This document shows, piece after piece, positions 53,998-63,596 of a stretch of DNA of 64,000 bases. This stretch comes from Bog-473 sp963836605. Lineage in GTDB: Bacteria > Actinomycetota > Acidimicrobiia > Acidimicrobiales > RAAP-2. Every line of letters starts with the position of its first letter. Position 1 is the first letter of the stretch. The stretch is from positions 62,001-126,000 of the forward strand of contig CAWIKB010000012.1 in assembly GCA_963836605.1 (NCBI GenBank), written 5' to 3'. The notes under the pieces were generated by a model. That model was not told the origin of the DNA, searched no databases, and saw only the letters and a program-made list of their open reading frames with translations. Both the position numbers and the translations under genes were made by a program.

Positions 53998-55149
53998 TTA
54001 CTCACGCTGATACTCACGCTGAACCGCACTGTCTTCCCCATCTCCCAACTGTCCTGTGAGCAACGGCCCCCGGGAGGGCGACCAGCGGCCCGCCAGGTAG
54101 CCCCACCCCTTGCGCAGCCCCCCCTGGATCCCCGACGGCGCCGCGATCATGACGACGATCAACACCACGCCGAAGATGATGGTGGCCAAGTACGCGTTGG
54201 CCCCGCTGCCCAGGTTGAAGTGGCCCGAGAGTGAGGTCGACCACTGCGGCAGGTAGACCAGCAGCACGCCACCCCACACCATGCCGATGAGGGTGCCGGT
54301 GCCGCCCAGCACCATGGCGGCCAACAACTGGATGGACAGCGTCAGGGGGAACTCCCCCGTGTTGACCACGCCGGTGGAGAGCCCGAGGAACGCCCCGGCC
54401 AGCCCCGCGCAGCCGGCACTGATCACGAACGCGGTCACCTTGGTGCGGGCCACGTGGATGCCGGCCAGCGACGCCGCGATCTCGTCGTCGCGCACGGCCC
54501 GGAACGAGCGGCCGAAGCGGCTGGCCAGCAGGTTGGCCAACAGCACCAGGGTGAGCAGGGCCCCCCCGATCTCGATCCAGGCCAGCCATTGCTCGGGGTT
54601 GATCGTGCCCGGCGCCGTCGGCACGATGGTGGTGAGCCCCTGATCGCCGCCGAAGACCGAGTTCCACTTGTCGGCGATGGGAGGCAGGGCCAGCGCCAGC
54701 AGCAGGGTCATGCCGGCCAGGTAGGGGCCCTTGAGCCGGGTGGCCGGGATCCCGATGGCCAGGCCCAGGACGGCGGCGGCGCCGATGGCGGCCAGCAATT
54801 CGATGAAGAAGTTCAGCTGGGTGTGGGTCATGAGCAGGGCCACGGTGTAGGCCCCCACCGCCATGAAGGCCCCGTTGCCCAGCGAGATCTGCCCGTTGAC
54901 CCCGGTGAGCAGGCTCAACCCGGCCAGGGCGATCACGTACAAGGCGATCTCCCCGACCAGGAAATCGTTGTAGGGGCTCAGCCGGATGGTGATGACGTAC
55001 AAGACGCCGGCGCCCACCAGCGCACACAGCACATGCCGGAGTAAGGGTTGCCGGGGCAACCGGAGGTGGCGGGACCAGGCCTGGCGCGGCGGCCCAACCG
55101 ACGGCGCGGAGGCGTCCGGGGCGACGTCGGGGGAGGCGACCTGGGTCAT
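53998..55149 (-). CDS. livM: Branched-chain amino acid-type ABC permease (LivM-like)
   Basis: A 383-residue membrane protein with about ten helices. LTGVNGQISLGNGAFMAVGAYTVALL is the LivM hallmark; the coupling-helix region with RAVRDDEIAASLAGIHVARTK and the later AGLAGAFLGL are also typical. The N- and C-terminal tails are cytosolic. With LivH it forms the channel for the substrate delivered by the binding protein. The gene starts 1 base after the LivH stop and ends 10 bases before livK. Confidence 0.92.
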   Translation of the reverse strand: MTQVASPDVAPDASAPSVGPPRQAWSRHLRLPRQPLLRHVLCALVGAGVLYVITIRLSPYNDFLVGEIALYVIALAGLSLLTGVNGQISLGNGAFMAVGAYTVALLMTHTQLNFFIELLAAIGAAAVLGLAIGIPATRLKGPYLAGMTLLLALALPPIADKWNSVFGGDQGLTTIVPTAPGTINPEQWLAWIEIGGALLTLVLLANLLASRFGRSFRAVRDDEIAASLAGIHVARTKVTAFVISAGCAGLAGAFLGLSTGVVNTGEFPLTLSIQLLAAMVLGGTGTLIGMVWGGVLLVYLPQWSTSLSGHFNLGSGANAYLATIIFGVVLIVVMIAAPSGIQGGLRKGWGYLAGRWSPSRGPLLTGQLGDGEDSAVQREYQRE

Positions 55150-55150
55150 C

Positions 55151-56029
55151 TCACACCCGCCTTGCCGCGGGTCGGGCGAAGATGCCCTCGGGCCGGAGCA
55201 TCAGGGCCACCGTCAGCAGCACCAGCGCGCCCAGGGGTTGGAGCCCCGAGCCCAGGTAGCCGCCGACATAGGAAATGGTGAGGCCGGTGATGAGGCCACC
55301 GATCAACGCGCCGACCGGGCTCTCCAGTCCGCCCACCACCGCCGCGGTGAAGGCATAGACCAGGATCAGGTCCATGAAGTAGGGCCCGAACGAACTGGTC
55401 GGCGCCACCAGCAGGCCCGACAGGGCGCCGGCCACACCGGCCAGGGCCCAGCCCAGCGTCAGGAGGAGGCCCACCCGCACCCCGAGCAGGCGCGAGATCT
55501 CGGCCGCGAAGGCCGAGGCCCGCATGCGCAGGCCGAGCGAGGTGGCCCGGAACAAGAAGAGGGTGGCCCCCATGAGCAGGAGGACGGCCACCAGGACGAA
55601 GACGTCGAAGTGTGAGAAGGCGATCTTGGTGTGCCCGATGGTCAGCCCGGTCTGCGAGTACGGGCCGGGGAAGGCCCGGCTCGAGTTGCCGTAGATGGCC
55701 CCGGCCATTCCCTCGATCACCACCAGCAGGCCGATGGTGACGATGACCGGATTGAGCTCGGACCGTCCTTGGAGGGGACGGATCAGGACCCGCTCGACCA
55801 GCCCGCCGAAGACGAACCCGATGACCAGCACGGCCACGAAGGCCCACCAGTAGCCCCAGCCCTTGTTGAGCAGGCTCGAGGCGATGAAGGTGGTCATCAT
55901 GGCCATGGCGCCCTGGGCGAAGTTGATGATCTTGGTGGCCCGGAAAACCAGCACCAGGGCCAGGGCCAGCGAGGCGAAGATCATGCCCTCGGTCAGGCCG
56001 TTGAGCGTGATGTTGACGAAGAGACTCAC
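55151..56029 (-). CDS. livH: Branched-chain amino acid-type ABC permease (LivH-like)
   Basis: A 292-residue permease with about eight helices. NGLTEGMIFASLALALVLVFRATKIINFAQGAMAM is the LivH N-terminal signature. The coupling region reads GLRMRASAFAAEISRLLGV and the C-terminal part AAVVGGLESPVGALIGG. It pairs with the LivM-like subunit. It follows the LivF gene by 9 bases. Confidence 0.92.
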   Translation of the reverse strand: MSLFVNITLNGLTEGMIFASLALALVLVFRATKIINFAQGAMAMMTTFIASSLLNKGWGYWWAFVAVLVIGFVFGGLVERVLIRPLQGRSELNPVIVTIGLLVVIEGMAGAIYGNSSRAFPGPYSQTGLTIGHTKIAFSHFDVFVLVAVLLLMGATLFLFRATSLGLRMRASAFAAEISRLLGVRVGLLLTLGWALAGVAGALSGLLVAPTSSFGPYFMDLILVYAFTAAVVGGLESPVGALIGGLITGLTISYVGGYLGSGLQPLGALVLLTVALMLRPEGIFARPAARRV

Positions 56030-56038
56030 CCTGCCCCC

Positions 56039-56746
56039 TCAGAACCCCAGGTAGTGGTGGCGCAGGTCGCTGTCGGCCGCGACCGCCTCGGCCGAATCGG
56101 ACACCACCACCTCGCCCAGGTTGAGCACCACCGCGTGGTGGGACACCGACAGCGCGCTGCGGGCGTTCTGCTCCACCAGCACCACTGCCATGTCCGTCCC
56201 CACCGTGTGGGCGCGCAGCACCCCCATGAGCTGAGCCGTGACCAGGGGCGCCAGGCCCAACGACGGCTCATCGAGCAGGAGCAGCCGCGGGCGCGAGATC
56301 AGGGCCCGGCCGATGACCAGCATCTGTCGCTCCCCACCCGAGAGCGTCGAGGCATGGCGGCGGCGTAGGCCACCGAGTTGCGGGAAGAGCTCGTAGGTCG
56401 ACTCCATGGCCGCGTGGCGCTGGCGGCGCCCGATGCCCCAGAGGGTGGCCAGGTGGAGATTCTCCTCCACCGTCAACTCCTCAATGATCCCCCGCCCCTC
56501 GGGCACGTGGGCCACGCCGCGCCGGGCCACGTTCTCGACTGCTCGGCCCAGGAGCTGTGCGCCCTCGAAACGGACCGAGCCCGAGCGCGACTTGACCAGG
56601 CCGCTGATGGTGCGGAGCAGCGTGGTCTTGCCGGCGCCGTTGGCTCCGAGCACCGCCGTGATGGCGCCGGGCTCGGCTGAGAAGGTCACCGACCGCAGCG
56701 CGTTGACGGCCCCGTAGGAGACGCTGAGATCCTTGACCTCAAGCAT
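56039..56746 (-). CDS. livF: Branched-chain amino acid-type ABC ATPase (LivF-like)
   Basis: A 235-residue ATPase: MLEVKDLSVSYGAVNALRSV, Walker A GANGAGKTT, the family segment HVPEGRGIIEELTVEENL, signature LSGGERQ, Walker B LLLLDEP and a switch His-less VLVEQNA as usual for LivF. ATG 56746 gives an 8-base overlap with the LivG stop (ATGCTTGA), so the longer frame from 56815 is not needed. It energises the LivHM channel together with LivG. Confidence 0.93.
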   Translation of the reverse strand: MLEVKDLSVSYGAVNALRSVTFSAEPGAITAVLGANGAGKTTLLRTISGLVKSRSGSVRFEGAQLLGRAVENVARRGVAHVPEGRGIIEELTVEENLHLATLWGIGRRQRHAAMESTYELFPQLGGLRRRHASTLSGGERQMLVIGRALISRPRLLLLDEPSLGLAPLVTAQLMGVLRAHTVGTDMAVVLVEQNARSALSVSHHAVVLNLGEVVVSDSAEAVAADSDLRHHYLGF

Positions 56747-57629
56747 GGTCGGACGTCCCGGAACCCTCGGTGGATCGCTCGGTGGAAGGGTCGGTGGAAG
56801 GGTCGGCGGCCCCATCGGTGGACCCGACGACCTCGGTGCCCAGATAGGCCGTGGTGACCTCGCTGTTGGCCCGCACCACCTCCGGCGTGCCGTCGGCGAT
56901 GACCTGGCCGAAGTTGAGCACGACGAGCCGGTCGCACACCGACATGACCAGGTCCATGTGGTGCTCGACCACCAGCACGCCCATCCGCGCGCCGAGACTG
57001 CGGATCAGTGACGCCAGGTCGTCGATCTCCTGGCTCGAGAGACCACTGGCCGGCTCGTCGAGCAGGAGGAGGCTGGGCTCGGCGATCAGGACGCGGGCCA
57101 GCGCGGTCCGCTTCGCGATGGCGTAGGGCAGCACCGCCGGGTAGTGCTGCGCGTAACCGCCCACGCCGAGCTCGTCGAGCAGCTGGCGGGCCCGGTCGGC
57201 CACCCGTCGCTCCTCCCGGCTGGAACGCCAGATGCCCAGAAAGGCCGAACCGATGTCGGCGTGCCGGGATGCCTGCGCACCGGCCATGACATTCTCCAAC
57301 ACCGTCAACCCGGCGAAGAGGCCCACACCCTGGAGCGTGCGGGCGATCCCGAGCTTGGTCAGGCCATGGGGATGGATGCGGAGCAGGGAGGACCCGCCGA
57401 AGGTGACGGTTCCCGAGTCGGCCCGCACGAATCCCGAGATGACGTTGAAGAGCGTGGTCTTGCCGGCGCCGTTGGGCCCGATCACCCCGACAATCTCGCC
57501 CTGGTCGGCCGACATGGAAACGTTGTCGAGAGCGAGGAGTCCCCCGAAGCGCACACCCAGCTCCTCGACGAGCAGCGTCTTTCCCTTGCCCTCGGCGCGG
57601 GGGGCCGGCGCGGCTTCGACCGAGGTCAC
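56739..57629 (-). CDS. livG: Branched-chain amino acid-type ABC ATPase (LivG-like), variant signature
   Basis: A 296-residue ATPase. Walker A is GPNGAGKTT, followed by the LivG-specific GIARTLQGVGLFAGLTVLEN. Walker B is SLLLLDEPASGLS and the switch region VLVVEHHMD has His. The signature motif, normally LSYGQQRR or LPYG in LivG, is LPYAIAKRTALAR here, which is unusual. The C-terminal tail has a repeated acidic/Ser pattern (DPSTDPSTERSTEGSG) encoded by a short DNA repeat. It is the first gene of the operon. Confidence 0.88.
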   Translation of the reverse strand: MTSVEAAPAPRAEGKGKTLLVEELGVRFGGLLALDNVSMSADQGEIVGVIGPNGAGKTTLFNVISGFVRADSGTVTFGGSSLLRIHPHGLTKLGIARTLQGVGLFAGLTVLENVMAGAQASRHADIGSAFLGIWRSSREERRVADRARQLLDELGVGGYAQHYPAVLPYAIAKRTALARVLIAEPSLLLLDEPASGLSSQEIDDLASLIRSLGARMGVLVVEHHMDLVMSVCDRLVVLNFGQVIADGTPEVVRANSEVTTAYLGTEVVGSTDGAADPSTDPSTERSTEGSGTSDHA

Positions 57630-57704
57630 CTAACCGCCTGCGCCCGAAGCGAGGCTAAAAGAATGCACACTCGTTCAGCGGCATTTCCAACCCACCCCCA
57701 TTCG

Positions 57705-57720
57705 TGTCAATTGTGTGACA
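57705..57720. promoter_or_regulatory. TGTCA-N6-TGACA palindrome upstream of livG
   Basis: TGTCA-ATTGTG-TGACA is a symmetric site 76-91 bases before the livG start. On the minus strand it contains a perfect TTGACA box (57710 down to 57705), so a bound regulator could block RNA polymerase. No good -10 is seen at the ideal distance. The regulator is unknown. Confidence 0.45.
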
Positions 57721-57793
57721 GTACCGAGAAGGTACCCCCATGTCGTCGTGGCCAAACCACGGAGCCGCCCCGATCCGGACGGGTGCCCGCCCT

Positions 57794-57857
57794 CACAACG
57801 CCTCTCACAACGCCCCTGTCACACCGCCCGGTTCACAACGCCCCCCTTCACAACGCC
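57794..57857. repeat. Array of five CACAACGCC repeats
   Basis: CACAACGCC is found at 57794, 57806, 57834 and 57849, and CACACCGCC at 57820. Starts are 12-15 bases apart, with unrelated spacers of 3-6 bases. The array lies between the livG promoter region and the SGNH gene end, in an otherwise C-rich stretch. It could be an iterated protein-binding site or a slippage product. It is far too short-spaced for CRISPR. Confidence 0.6.
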
Positions 57858-57943
57858 CCCCATTGCCCCATTCCCCCGCGGTGGAGTGGTGCGGGGACCG
57901 TCAATTCAGCCATCTCGGTACGCGGGGACCGGCGGTTGAGCGG

Positions 57944-59017
57944 TCAGGGCAGGACGTAGTGCAGCGTCCCGCGCAGATAGTTCAGGACCGCTTGCGAGAG
58001 GACTTCGCCGCCGGCGGGGGTCATGTGGGTCCCGTCCGGTGTGCGGACGTTGATCACCTGCCCCGACGCGTTGGTGATGAAGGCGGTGTAGGAGCCGGGG
58101 GGGTTGCCGAGCAGGGACCAGCTGCTGATGTAGGCGACCGGGGGCTTGGCCAACGCGGCCTGCTGCTGGACGATCGTGTTGAGATCGCCCATCTGGGAGG
58201 ACAGGCCCGGGTTCTGCATCGGCGGCATGCCGACCCAGATCACCTTCGCTCCCCCGCTCTGTGCCACCTGCATGAAGGCCGCCACCCGGGCCGCGTACAT
58301 CTGGTTCCACTGCGGTGAGGTGTAGGGGACGTCGGGGGGGCCCGGGAAGTCCTGGGGGTCGTTGGCGCCGATCATGATGACCACCACCTGGGGCTTGACC
58401 TTGGCCAGGTCGGCCTGCAACTCTGCCGGCCAGTTGAAGTAGTCGGGGCGGGTGAGTCCCGTGCTCTCGTGCCCGTCCAGGGTGGCGGTGACCACGCCGG
58501 TGTTGGACATGTCGTTCTGCAGCGGGCCCCCCAGGTCCAGCCCGAGCGAATCACCCACGATGAGCACCCGCAGGGGGTTGGCTGCGCTCGGGTGGAGCGC
58601 GCTGACCGCGGGGATCGCGGTGGTCGGCGTGGTCTCCCCGGCCGGGTGGGTGATCGGCGTTGTCCCCCCGGCCGGCGGGTGGCCGTGCTGTGGTCTCGGG
58701 CCCAGGGTGCTGAAGCTCGAGCCGTTGCCGGGACGGTTGCCCGATCTCCCGGTGGCTGCGTCGGTCTCCGAGACGATGTGCGAGAGCTGCAGCCCGCGGC
58801 TGGTGGCGGCGATCGGCCCCAGAAGGTCGAGCGCCAGGGTGCGGCGCGCGCCGACCGGCGAGACTTGGGCGTTGTGCTGCAGGGTGGGTGCGAAGAGCAG
58901 GAGCCACACGGCGAACGCCACGACACAGATCAGCAGCACGCGGGTCCACGGCAGCCGCCGCCGGGTGGCGGCCACCTCGGCGGGGGCCTTCTCGGTCGGT
59001 GGCGAGGTCTCGACCAT
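57944..59017 (-). CDS. Membrane-anchored SGNH/DUF459-type hydrolase
   Basis: A 357-residue protein. A basic cytosolic N-terminus and one membrane helix (RVLLICVVAFAVWLLLFA) are followed by a Pro/Thr-rich linker and an extracellular SGNH domain: VLIVGDSLGLDLG (block I Ser), VIMIGANDPQ (block III Asn) and DGTHMTPAGG (block V Asp/His). It lies 2 bases after the MBOAT gene. Such pairs move acyl groups to extracellular polysaccharides, with the SGNH protein acting as acetyltransferase or esterase outside the membrane. Confidence 0.88.
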   Translation of the reverse strand: MVETSPPTEKAPAEVAATRRRLPWTRVLLICVVAFAVWLLLFAPTLQHNAQVSPVGARRTLALDLLGPIAATSRGLQLSHIVSETDAATGRSGNRPGNGSSFSTLGPRPQHGHPPAGGTTPITHPAGETTPTTAIPAVSALHPSAANPLRVLIVGDSLGLDLGGPLQNDMSNTGVVTATLDGHESTGLTRPDYFNWPAELQADLAKVKPQVVVIMIGANDPQDFPGPPDVPYTSPQWNQMYAARVAAFMQVAQSGGAKVIWVGMPPMQNPGLSSQMGDLNTIVQQQAALAKPPVAYISSWSLLGNPPGSYTAFITNASGQVINVRTPDGTHMTPAGGEVLSQAVLNYLRGTLHYVLP

Positions 59018-59019
59018 GC

Positions 59020-60447
59020 TCAGAACCGGTAGTAGATGAAGGGCGCCACGCCGGCCGGGCCGAAGGTGGTGGTGACGAGCAGGGCGAACGAGAGCACCCC
59101 GATTTGTATCGCAGTGTGCTGCCGGGAAAACGTCGCCTGGAGTTTGGCCACGTTCACCGTGGGCACGTACTGCAAGGCGATCGAGCCCAGCACAATCGCC
59201 AGCAGGAGGGGCGTGACCAGGGGTGATGGCTGCCCCCACCCCGAGAAGAGGCGACCGAGGACGGCGAAGGCCTGGGACAGGCCCGACGCGTTGAAGAACA
59301 CCCAGCACAGGCTGACGAACTGGAAGGTCCAGAAGCGCTGGTTCCAGATCCGCACGGGCCCTTGCGCCACCGGGGGTAATCCTCTCGCCACGCGCCGCGA
59401 TCGGCGCAGGTGCCCCACCACCTGCCCGGCGCCGTGCAGGGCGCCCCAGAACACGAACGTCCACGCGGCGCCGTGCCACAACCCGCCCAGCACCATGGTG
59501 ATCATGATGTTGCGCATGGTCTTCCCGTCGGAGCCGCTGCTCCCGCCCAGCGGGATGTAGAGATAGTCCCGCAGCCAGCGCGACAGCGTGATGTGCCAGC
59601 GCCGCCAGAAGTCCTGCAGGTTCTGGGCGCTGTAGGGCGCGTCGAAGTTGATGGGGAAGCGGATGCCCAGGAGCAGGGCCAGCCCGATGGCGATGTCGGT
59701 GTACCCGCTGAAGTCGCAGTAGATCTGCACGCCGTAGCCCCATGCCGCCAGGATCGCCTCGGGGGCGGAGTGCTGCGACGGGTCGGTGAAGACCGGGGTG
59801 ACGATGGCAGTGGCCACGTACGACGAAATGACCACCTTCTTGAACAGCCCGGCCATGATCAACCACAGGGCCCGGGAGTAGTCGATGTTGTTGGGGTCCC
59901 GTCGCTTCCGCAGCTGGGGCAGGAGCTCGTTGCCGCGCACGATCGGCCCGGCCAGCAGGTGGGGGAAGAACGAGAGGTAGAGGGCCAGGTCCAGCGGTCG
60001 TGCCGGCTCCAGCTCGCGACGGTAGATGTCGACCACGTAGCTCACGGCCATGAAGGTGAAGAACGAGATGGCGATCGGGAGCGCGACCTGCAGCAGCGGC
60101 ACGGCGCGGCCGAGCCCGACCACATGGGTCAGGTTGTCCAGGTTGACCGAGACGAAGCCGTAGTACTTGAACCACCCGAGCAGGCCGAGCAGGGCGACGA
60201 CGGACAGGCCCATGGCCCAGCGACGGCTCCGCTCGCTGTGCGTCGCCGTGATGATCTCCCCGCCGGCGAAGGTGATCGCCGTGGTGGCGAGAAGGAGGAG
60301 GCAGTAGCTCCACCCCACCCAGCCGTAGAAGAAGTAGCTCAGCCCGATCATGGACAGCTTCCATGGACCCGCGTAGGGGTTGAGCAGCCAATTCACCGTG
60401 AAGGCGATGGCGAAGAAGATGGCGAAATCGAAGGTGGGAAAGAGCAT
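59020..60447 (-). CDS. MBOAT-family membrane O-acyltransferase (AlgI-like)
   Basis: A 475-residue polytopic protein. FPTFDFAIFFAIAFTVNW is the usual AlgI-type start. SYVVDIYRRELEPAR, FPHLLAGPIVRGNELLPQL, DFSGYTDIAIGLALLLG and FDAPYSAQNLQDFWRRWHITLSRWLRDYLYIPLGG are AlgI/DltB hallmarks, with the invariant His in GGLWHGAAWTF. It would pass acyl groups across the membrane to the SGNH partner. ATG 60447 starts the conserved region; the frame to 60507 is rejected. Confidence 0.92.
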   Translation of the reverse strand: MLFPTFDFAIFFAIAFTVNWLLNPYAGPWKLSMIGLSYFFYGWVGWSYCLLLLATTAITFAGGEIITATHSERSRRWAMGLSVVALLGLLGWFKYYGFVSVNLDNLTHVVGLGRAVPLLQVALPIAISFFTFMAVSYVVDIYRRELEPARPLDLALYLSFFPHLLAGPIVRGNELLPQLRKRRDPNNIDYSRALWLIMAGLFKKVVISSYVATAIVTPVFTDPSQHSAPEAILAAWGYGVQIYCDFSGYTDIAIGLALLLGIRFPINFDAPYSAQNLQDFWRRWHITLSRWLRDYLYIPLGGSSGSDGKTMRNIMITMVLGGLWHGAAWTFVFWGALHGAGQVVGHLRRSRRVARGLPPVAQGPVRIWNQRFWTFQFVSLCWVFFNASGLSQAFAVLGRLFSGWGQPSPLVTPLLLAIVLGSIALQYVPTVNVAKLQATFSRQHTAIQIGVLSFALLVTTTFGPAGVAPFIYYRF

Positions 60448-60482
60448 GTCGGGGCGGTCGGAAAACTCAGCCGACTGTACTG

Positions 60483-60542
60483 CCGGCCTCAGGCCGGACT
60501 GCGCCATGCCACGGGACTTCCGGCCTCAGGCCGGACTGCGCC
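60483..60542. repeat. Two 23-bp direct repeats each containing a palindrome
   Basis: A 23-base unit at 60483-60505 recurs exactly at 60520-60542. Each copy begins with the hairpin-forming palindrome CCGGCCT-C-AGGCCGG and continues ACTGCGCC. They sit between etfA and the MBOAT gene. A terminator for the etf transcript, or a REP-like dispersed element, are the two readings. Confidence 0.75.
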
Positions 60543-60595
60543 TCGCCGCGGGCCGGTCCGGCGCGGCGCGCGCCCCCACCCGGCCCCCGTCCGCG

Positions 60596-61564
<969 letters not shown>

Positions 61565-61565
61565 C

Positions 61566-62342
61566 TCAGATCACTTTCAATTGCTCGAGGAAGGCCACGA
61601 TGCGCTCGGCACCGTCCCCTTCGTCCACCACGATCTCACCGGCCGCACGCGACTCGGCCTCGGCCACCTCGGTGATCTCCTGACCACTCCCGGCCGTACC
61701 CACCTGCGACGCCTCGAGGCCGAGGTCGGCCACGGTGAGGTTGTCGACCGGCTTCGACTTGGCCGCCATGATGCCCTTGAAGGAGGGGTAGCGGGGCTCG
61801 ACCACACCGGCGGTCACCGTGACCACCGCGGGCATCGGGCAGACCACCTCGTCGTATCCCGCTTCGGTCTGGCGCTCCACCTTGACCGAGCTGCCGTCGA
61901 TGGCGATGGACTTGGCGAAGGTCACCGAGGGCAGCCCGAGCAGTTCGGCCACCTGCACCGGCACCGTCCCGGTGTAGCCGTCGGTCGATTCGGTGGCCAT
62001 CACGACCAGGTCGGGATTGGCCCGCTTGATGGCGGCCGCCAGCACCTTGGCCGTCCCCAGCGCGTCGCTCCCGGCCAGGGCGTCGTCGCTGATCAGGATG
62101 GCCCGGGCCGCACCCATGGCCAGCCCGGTGCGCAGGCCCGAGGTCTCCCCACCGGGCGCCATCGACACCAGGGTGACCTCGTCCCCCTCGCCCCCAGCGA
62201 GTTGCAGGGCCATCTCGACCCCGTAGTTGTCGGAGTCGTCCATGATCAGTTTGCCGGTCCTCACCAGAGTCTTGGTGTCGGGATCGAGGGCGCCCGGGGC
62301 GACCGGATCGGGGATCTGTTTGACGCAAACGGCGATGTTCAT
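61566..62342 (-). CDS. etfB: Electron transfer flavoprotein, beta subunit
   Basis: A 258-residue protein: MNIAVCVKQIPDPVAPGALD, NYGVEMALQLA, TLVSMAPGG, and the AMP-binding region ATESTDGYTGTVPVQVAELL typical of EtfB. The C-terminus ends IVAFLEQLKVI. ATG 62342 begins at the conserved N-terminus; upstream frame codons are not used. It partners EtfA in passing electrons to EtfD/quinone. Confidence 0.96.
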   Translation of the reverse strand: MNIAVCVKQIPDPVAPGALDPDTKTLVRTGKLIMDDSDNYGVEMALQLAGGEGDEVTLVSMAPGGETSGLRTGLAMGAARAILISDDALAGSDALGTAKVLAAAIKRANPDLVVMATESTDGYTGTVPVQVAELLGLPSVTFAKSIAIDGSSVKVERQTEAGYDEVVCPMPAVVTVTAGVVEPRYPSFKGIMAAKSKPVDNLTVADLGLEASQVGTAGSGQEITEVAEAESRAAGEIVVDEGDGAERIVAFLEQLKVI

Positions 62343-62414
62343 GGCTAGCCATCCTTCACGACGGAAGCGGTGTCTCGCCATTCGGGCGCCCCAACGGGCA
62401 TTGGGGCCGTCGGG

Positions 62415-63107
62415 TCAGCGGGCCCCGGCCCGGGCGATGGTTATCGCTTCGACCAGGTGATCCGTGATCACGGCATCCACTCCCAGCGCCACGAAGGCGG
62501 ACAGGTCGTGCGCCGCGTTGACCGTCCAGACATTGACGGCCAATCCGGCGGCGTGGGCCCGTTCGACCAGATCGGCGCTGACCTCGGTCACAAAGGGGTG
62601 GACGGCCCGGAAGCCGGCCTCCGTCGCCTCGGCCAGGGCCACGTCCACGTCGGTCAGGAAGGGCCAGAGGACGCCGAGGGGGAGGCGGCCGTCGGCGGAC
62701 CCGACGGCGTGGAGGGTACTGACCTGGAACGACGAGACGAGCACCCGTCCGGTCCATCCGGCCCGGGCGATGACCTGGGCCGTCACCGCGGCCACCGTCT
62801 CGCCGGCGTCAGGACCGACCTCGAGCGGGTCGTTCTTGATCTCGACGTTGACCACCAAGCCCTCACAGACGACCAACGCGTCGGCCAGGAGGGGCACATG
62901 GGGTGGCAGTTCGGGCACCGTGAGCTGGGCCACGGCCCCGACCCCGTCGATAAGGGCATCGTGGTGAACGGCCAGGGCTCCATCGGCCGTGAGGCGGACG
63001 TCGAGCTCCACCCCGTCGGCGCCGAGACGCCGGGCCTCGGCGAAGGCCTCGAGGGTGTTCTCGACGCAGCTCTCGGTGGCTCCCCGGTGCGCGAATACCG
63101 CCGTCAC
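62415..63107 (-). CDS. ugpQ: Glycerophosphodiester phosphodiesterase
   Basis: A 230-residue cytosolic GDPD TIM barrel. The start AVFAHRGATESCVENTLEAF holds His7 and the metal-binding Glu. VELDVRLTADGALAVHHD supplies the E-x-D pair and the second catalytic His. NVEIKND, VSSFQVSTLHAV and VNVWTVNAAHDL follow. It hydrolyses glycerophosphodiesters to glycerol-3-phosphate and an alcohol. There is no signal sequence, so it is the UgpQ-like form. Confidence 0.92.
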   Translation of the reverse strand: MTAVFAHRGATESCVENTLEAFAEARRLGADGVELDVRLTADGALAVHHDALIDGVGAVAQLTVPELPPHVPLLADALVVCEGLVVNVEIKNDPLEVGPDAGETVAAVTAQVIARAGWTGRVLVSSFQVSTLHAVGSADGRLPLGVLWPFLTDVDVALAEATEAGFRAVHPFVTEVSADLVERAHAAGLAVNVWTVNAAHDLSAFVALGVDAVITDHLVEAITIARAGAR

Positions 63108-63286
63108 GAAGGACTTCTTCCCAGCGTGTCAACCATTTTTCCGCTGCCGTTCGAAAATTTCACAAAACTCCTTGCCCGTCCCGAATCGACCTATTACTCT
63201 CTTCCCGTCAATCCCTTCTCACTGGCGGATACCTGTTTGGGCCCGATCATGTGAAAAGGATCACAACCGCTGGTGGAGGCTCCTCA

Positions 63287-63583
63287 ATGGCTCTCATGTG
63301 GAATCGGACGGTCGACTGGGACGCTGACGACTGGCGCCGCGCCGCTGCATGCCGCAATACCGAACCCGACCTGTTCTTCCCGGTCGGCACGACCGGTCCC
63401 GCCGTCGACCAGATCGATGCGGCCAAGCGGGTCTGCCGATCCTGCGAGGCGCTCGAGCCGTGCCTCGATTTCGCGCTCGCCACCAACCAGGAGTCCGGCG
63501 TCTGGGGCGGTACTTCGGAGGAGGAGCGCCGCAAGCTCCGCAAGGCCTGGTTGGCCGCCCGCCGGTCCCAGCGCACGTTCTGA
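63287..63583 (+). CDS. whiB1: WhiB1-type iron-sulfur transcriptional regulator
   Basis: A 98-residue Wbl protein. [4Fe-4S] ligands are Cys22, Cys50, Cys53 and Cys59. WRRAAACRNTEPDLFFPVG and the turn GVWGG (71-75) followed by the basic EEERRKLRK are the Wbl plan, and the close fit plus the facing pdtaS-type gene points to WhiB1. In mycobacteria WhiB1 is essential and nitric-oxide-responsive, and binds the sigma-A subunit. ATG 63287 has GGAGG at good spacing; the GTG at 63251 is too far from one. Confidence 0.9.
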   Translation: MALMWNRTVDWDADDWRRAAACRNTEPDLFFPVGTTGPAVDQIDAAKRVCRSCEALEPCLDFALATNQESGVWGGTSEEERRKLRKAWLAARRSQRTF

Positions 63584-63596
63584 GCCGCCGACCCGA

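Noticed and set aside
57794..57857. CRISPR array
   Set aside because: Repeat units are 9 bases with 3-6-base spacers and no cas genes are nearby.
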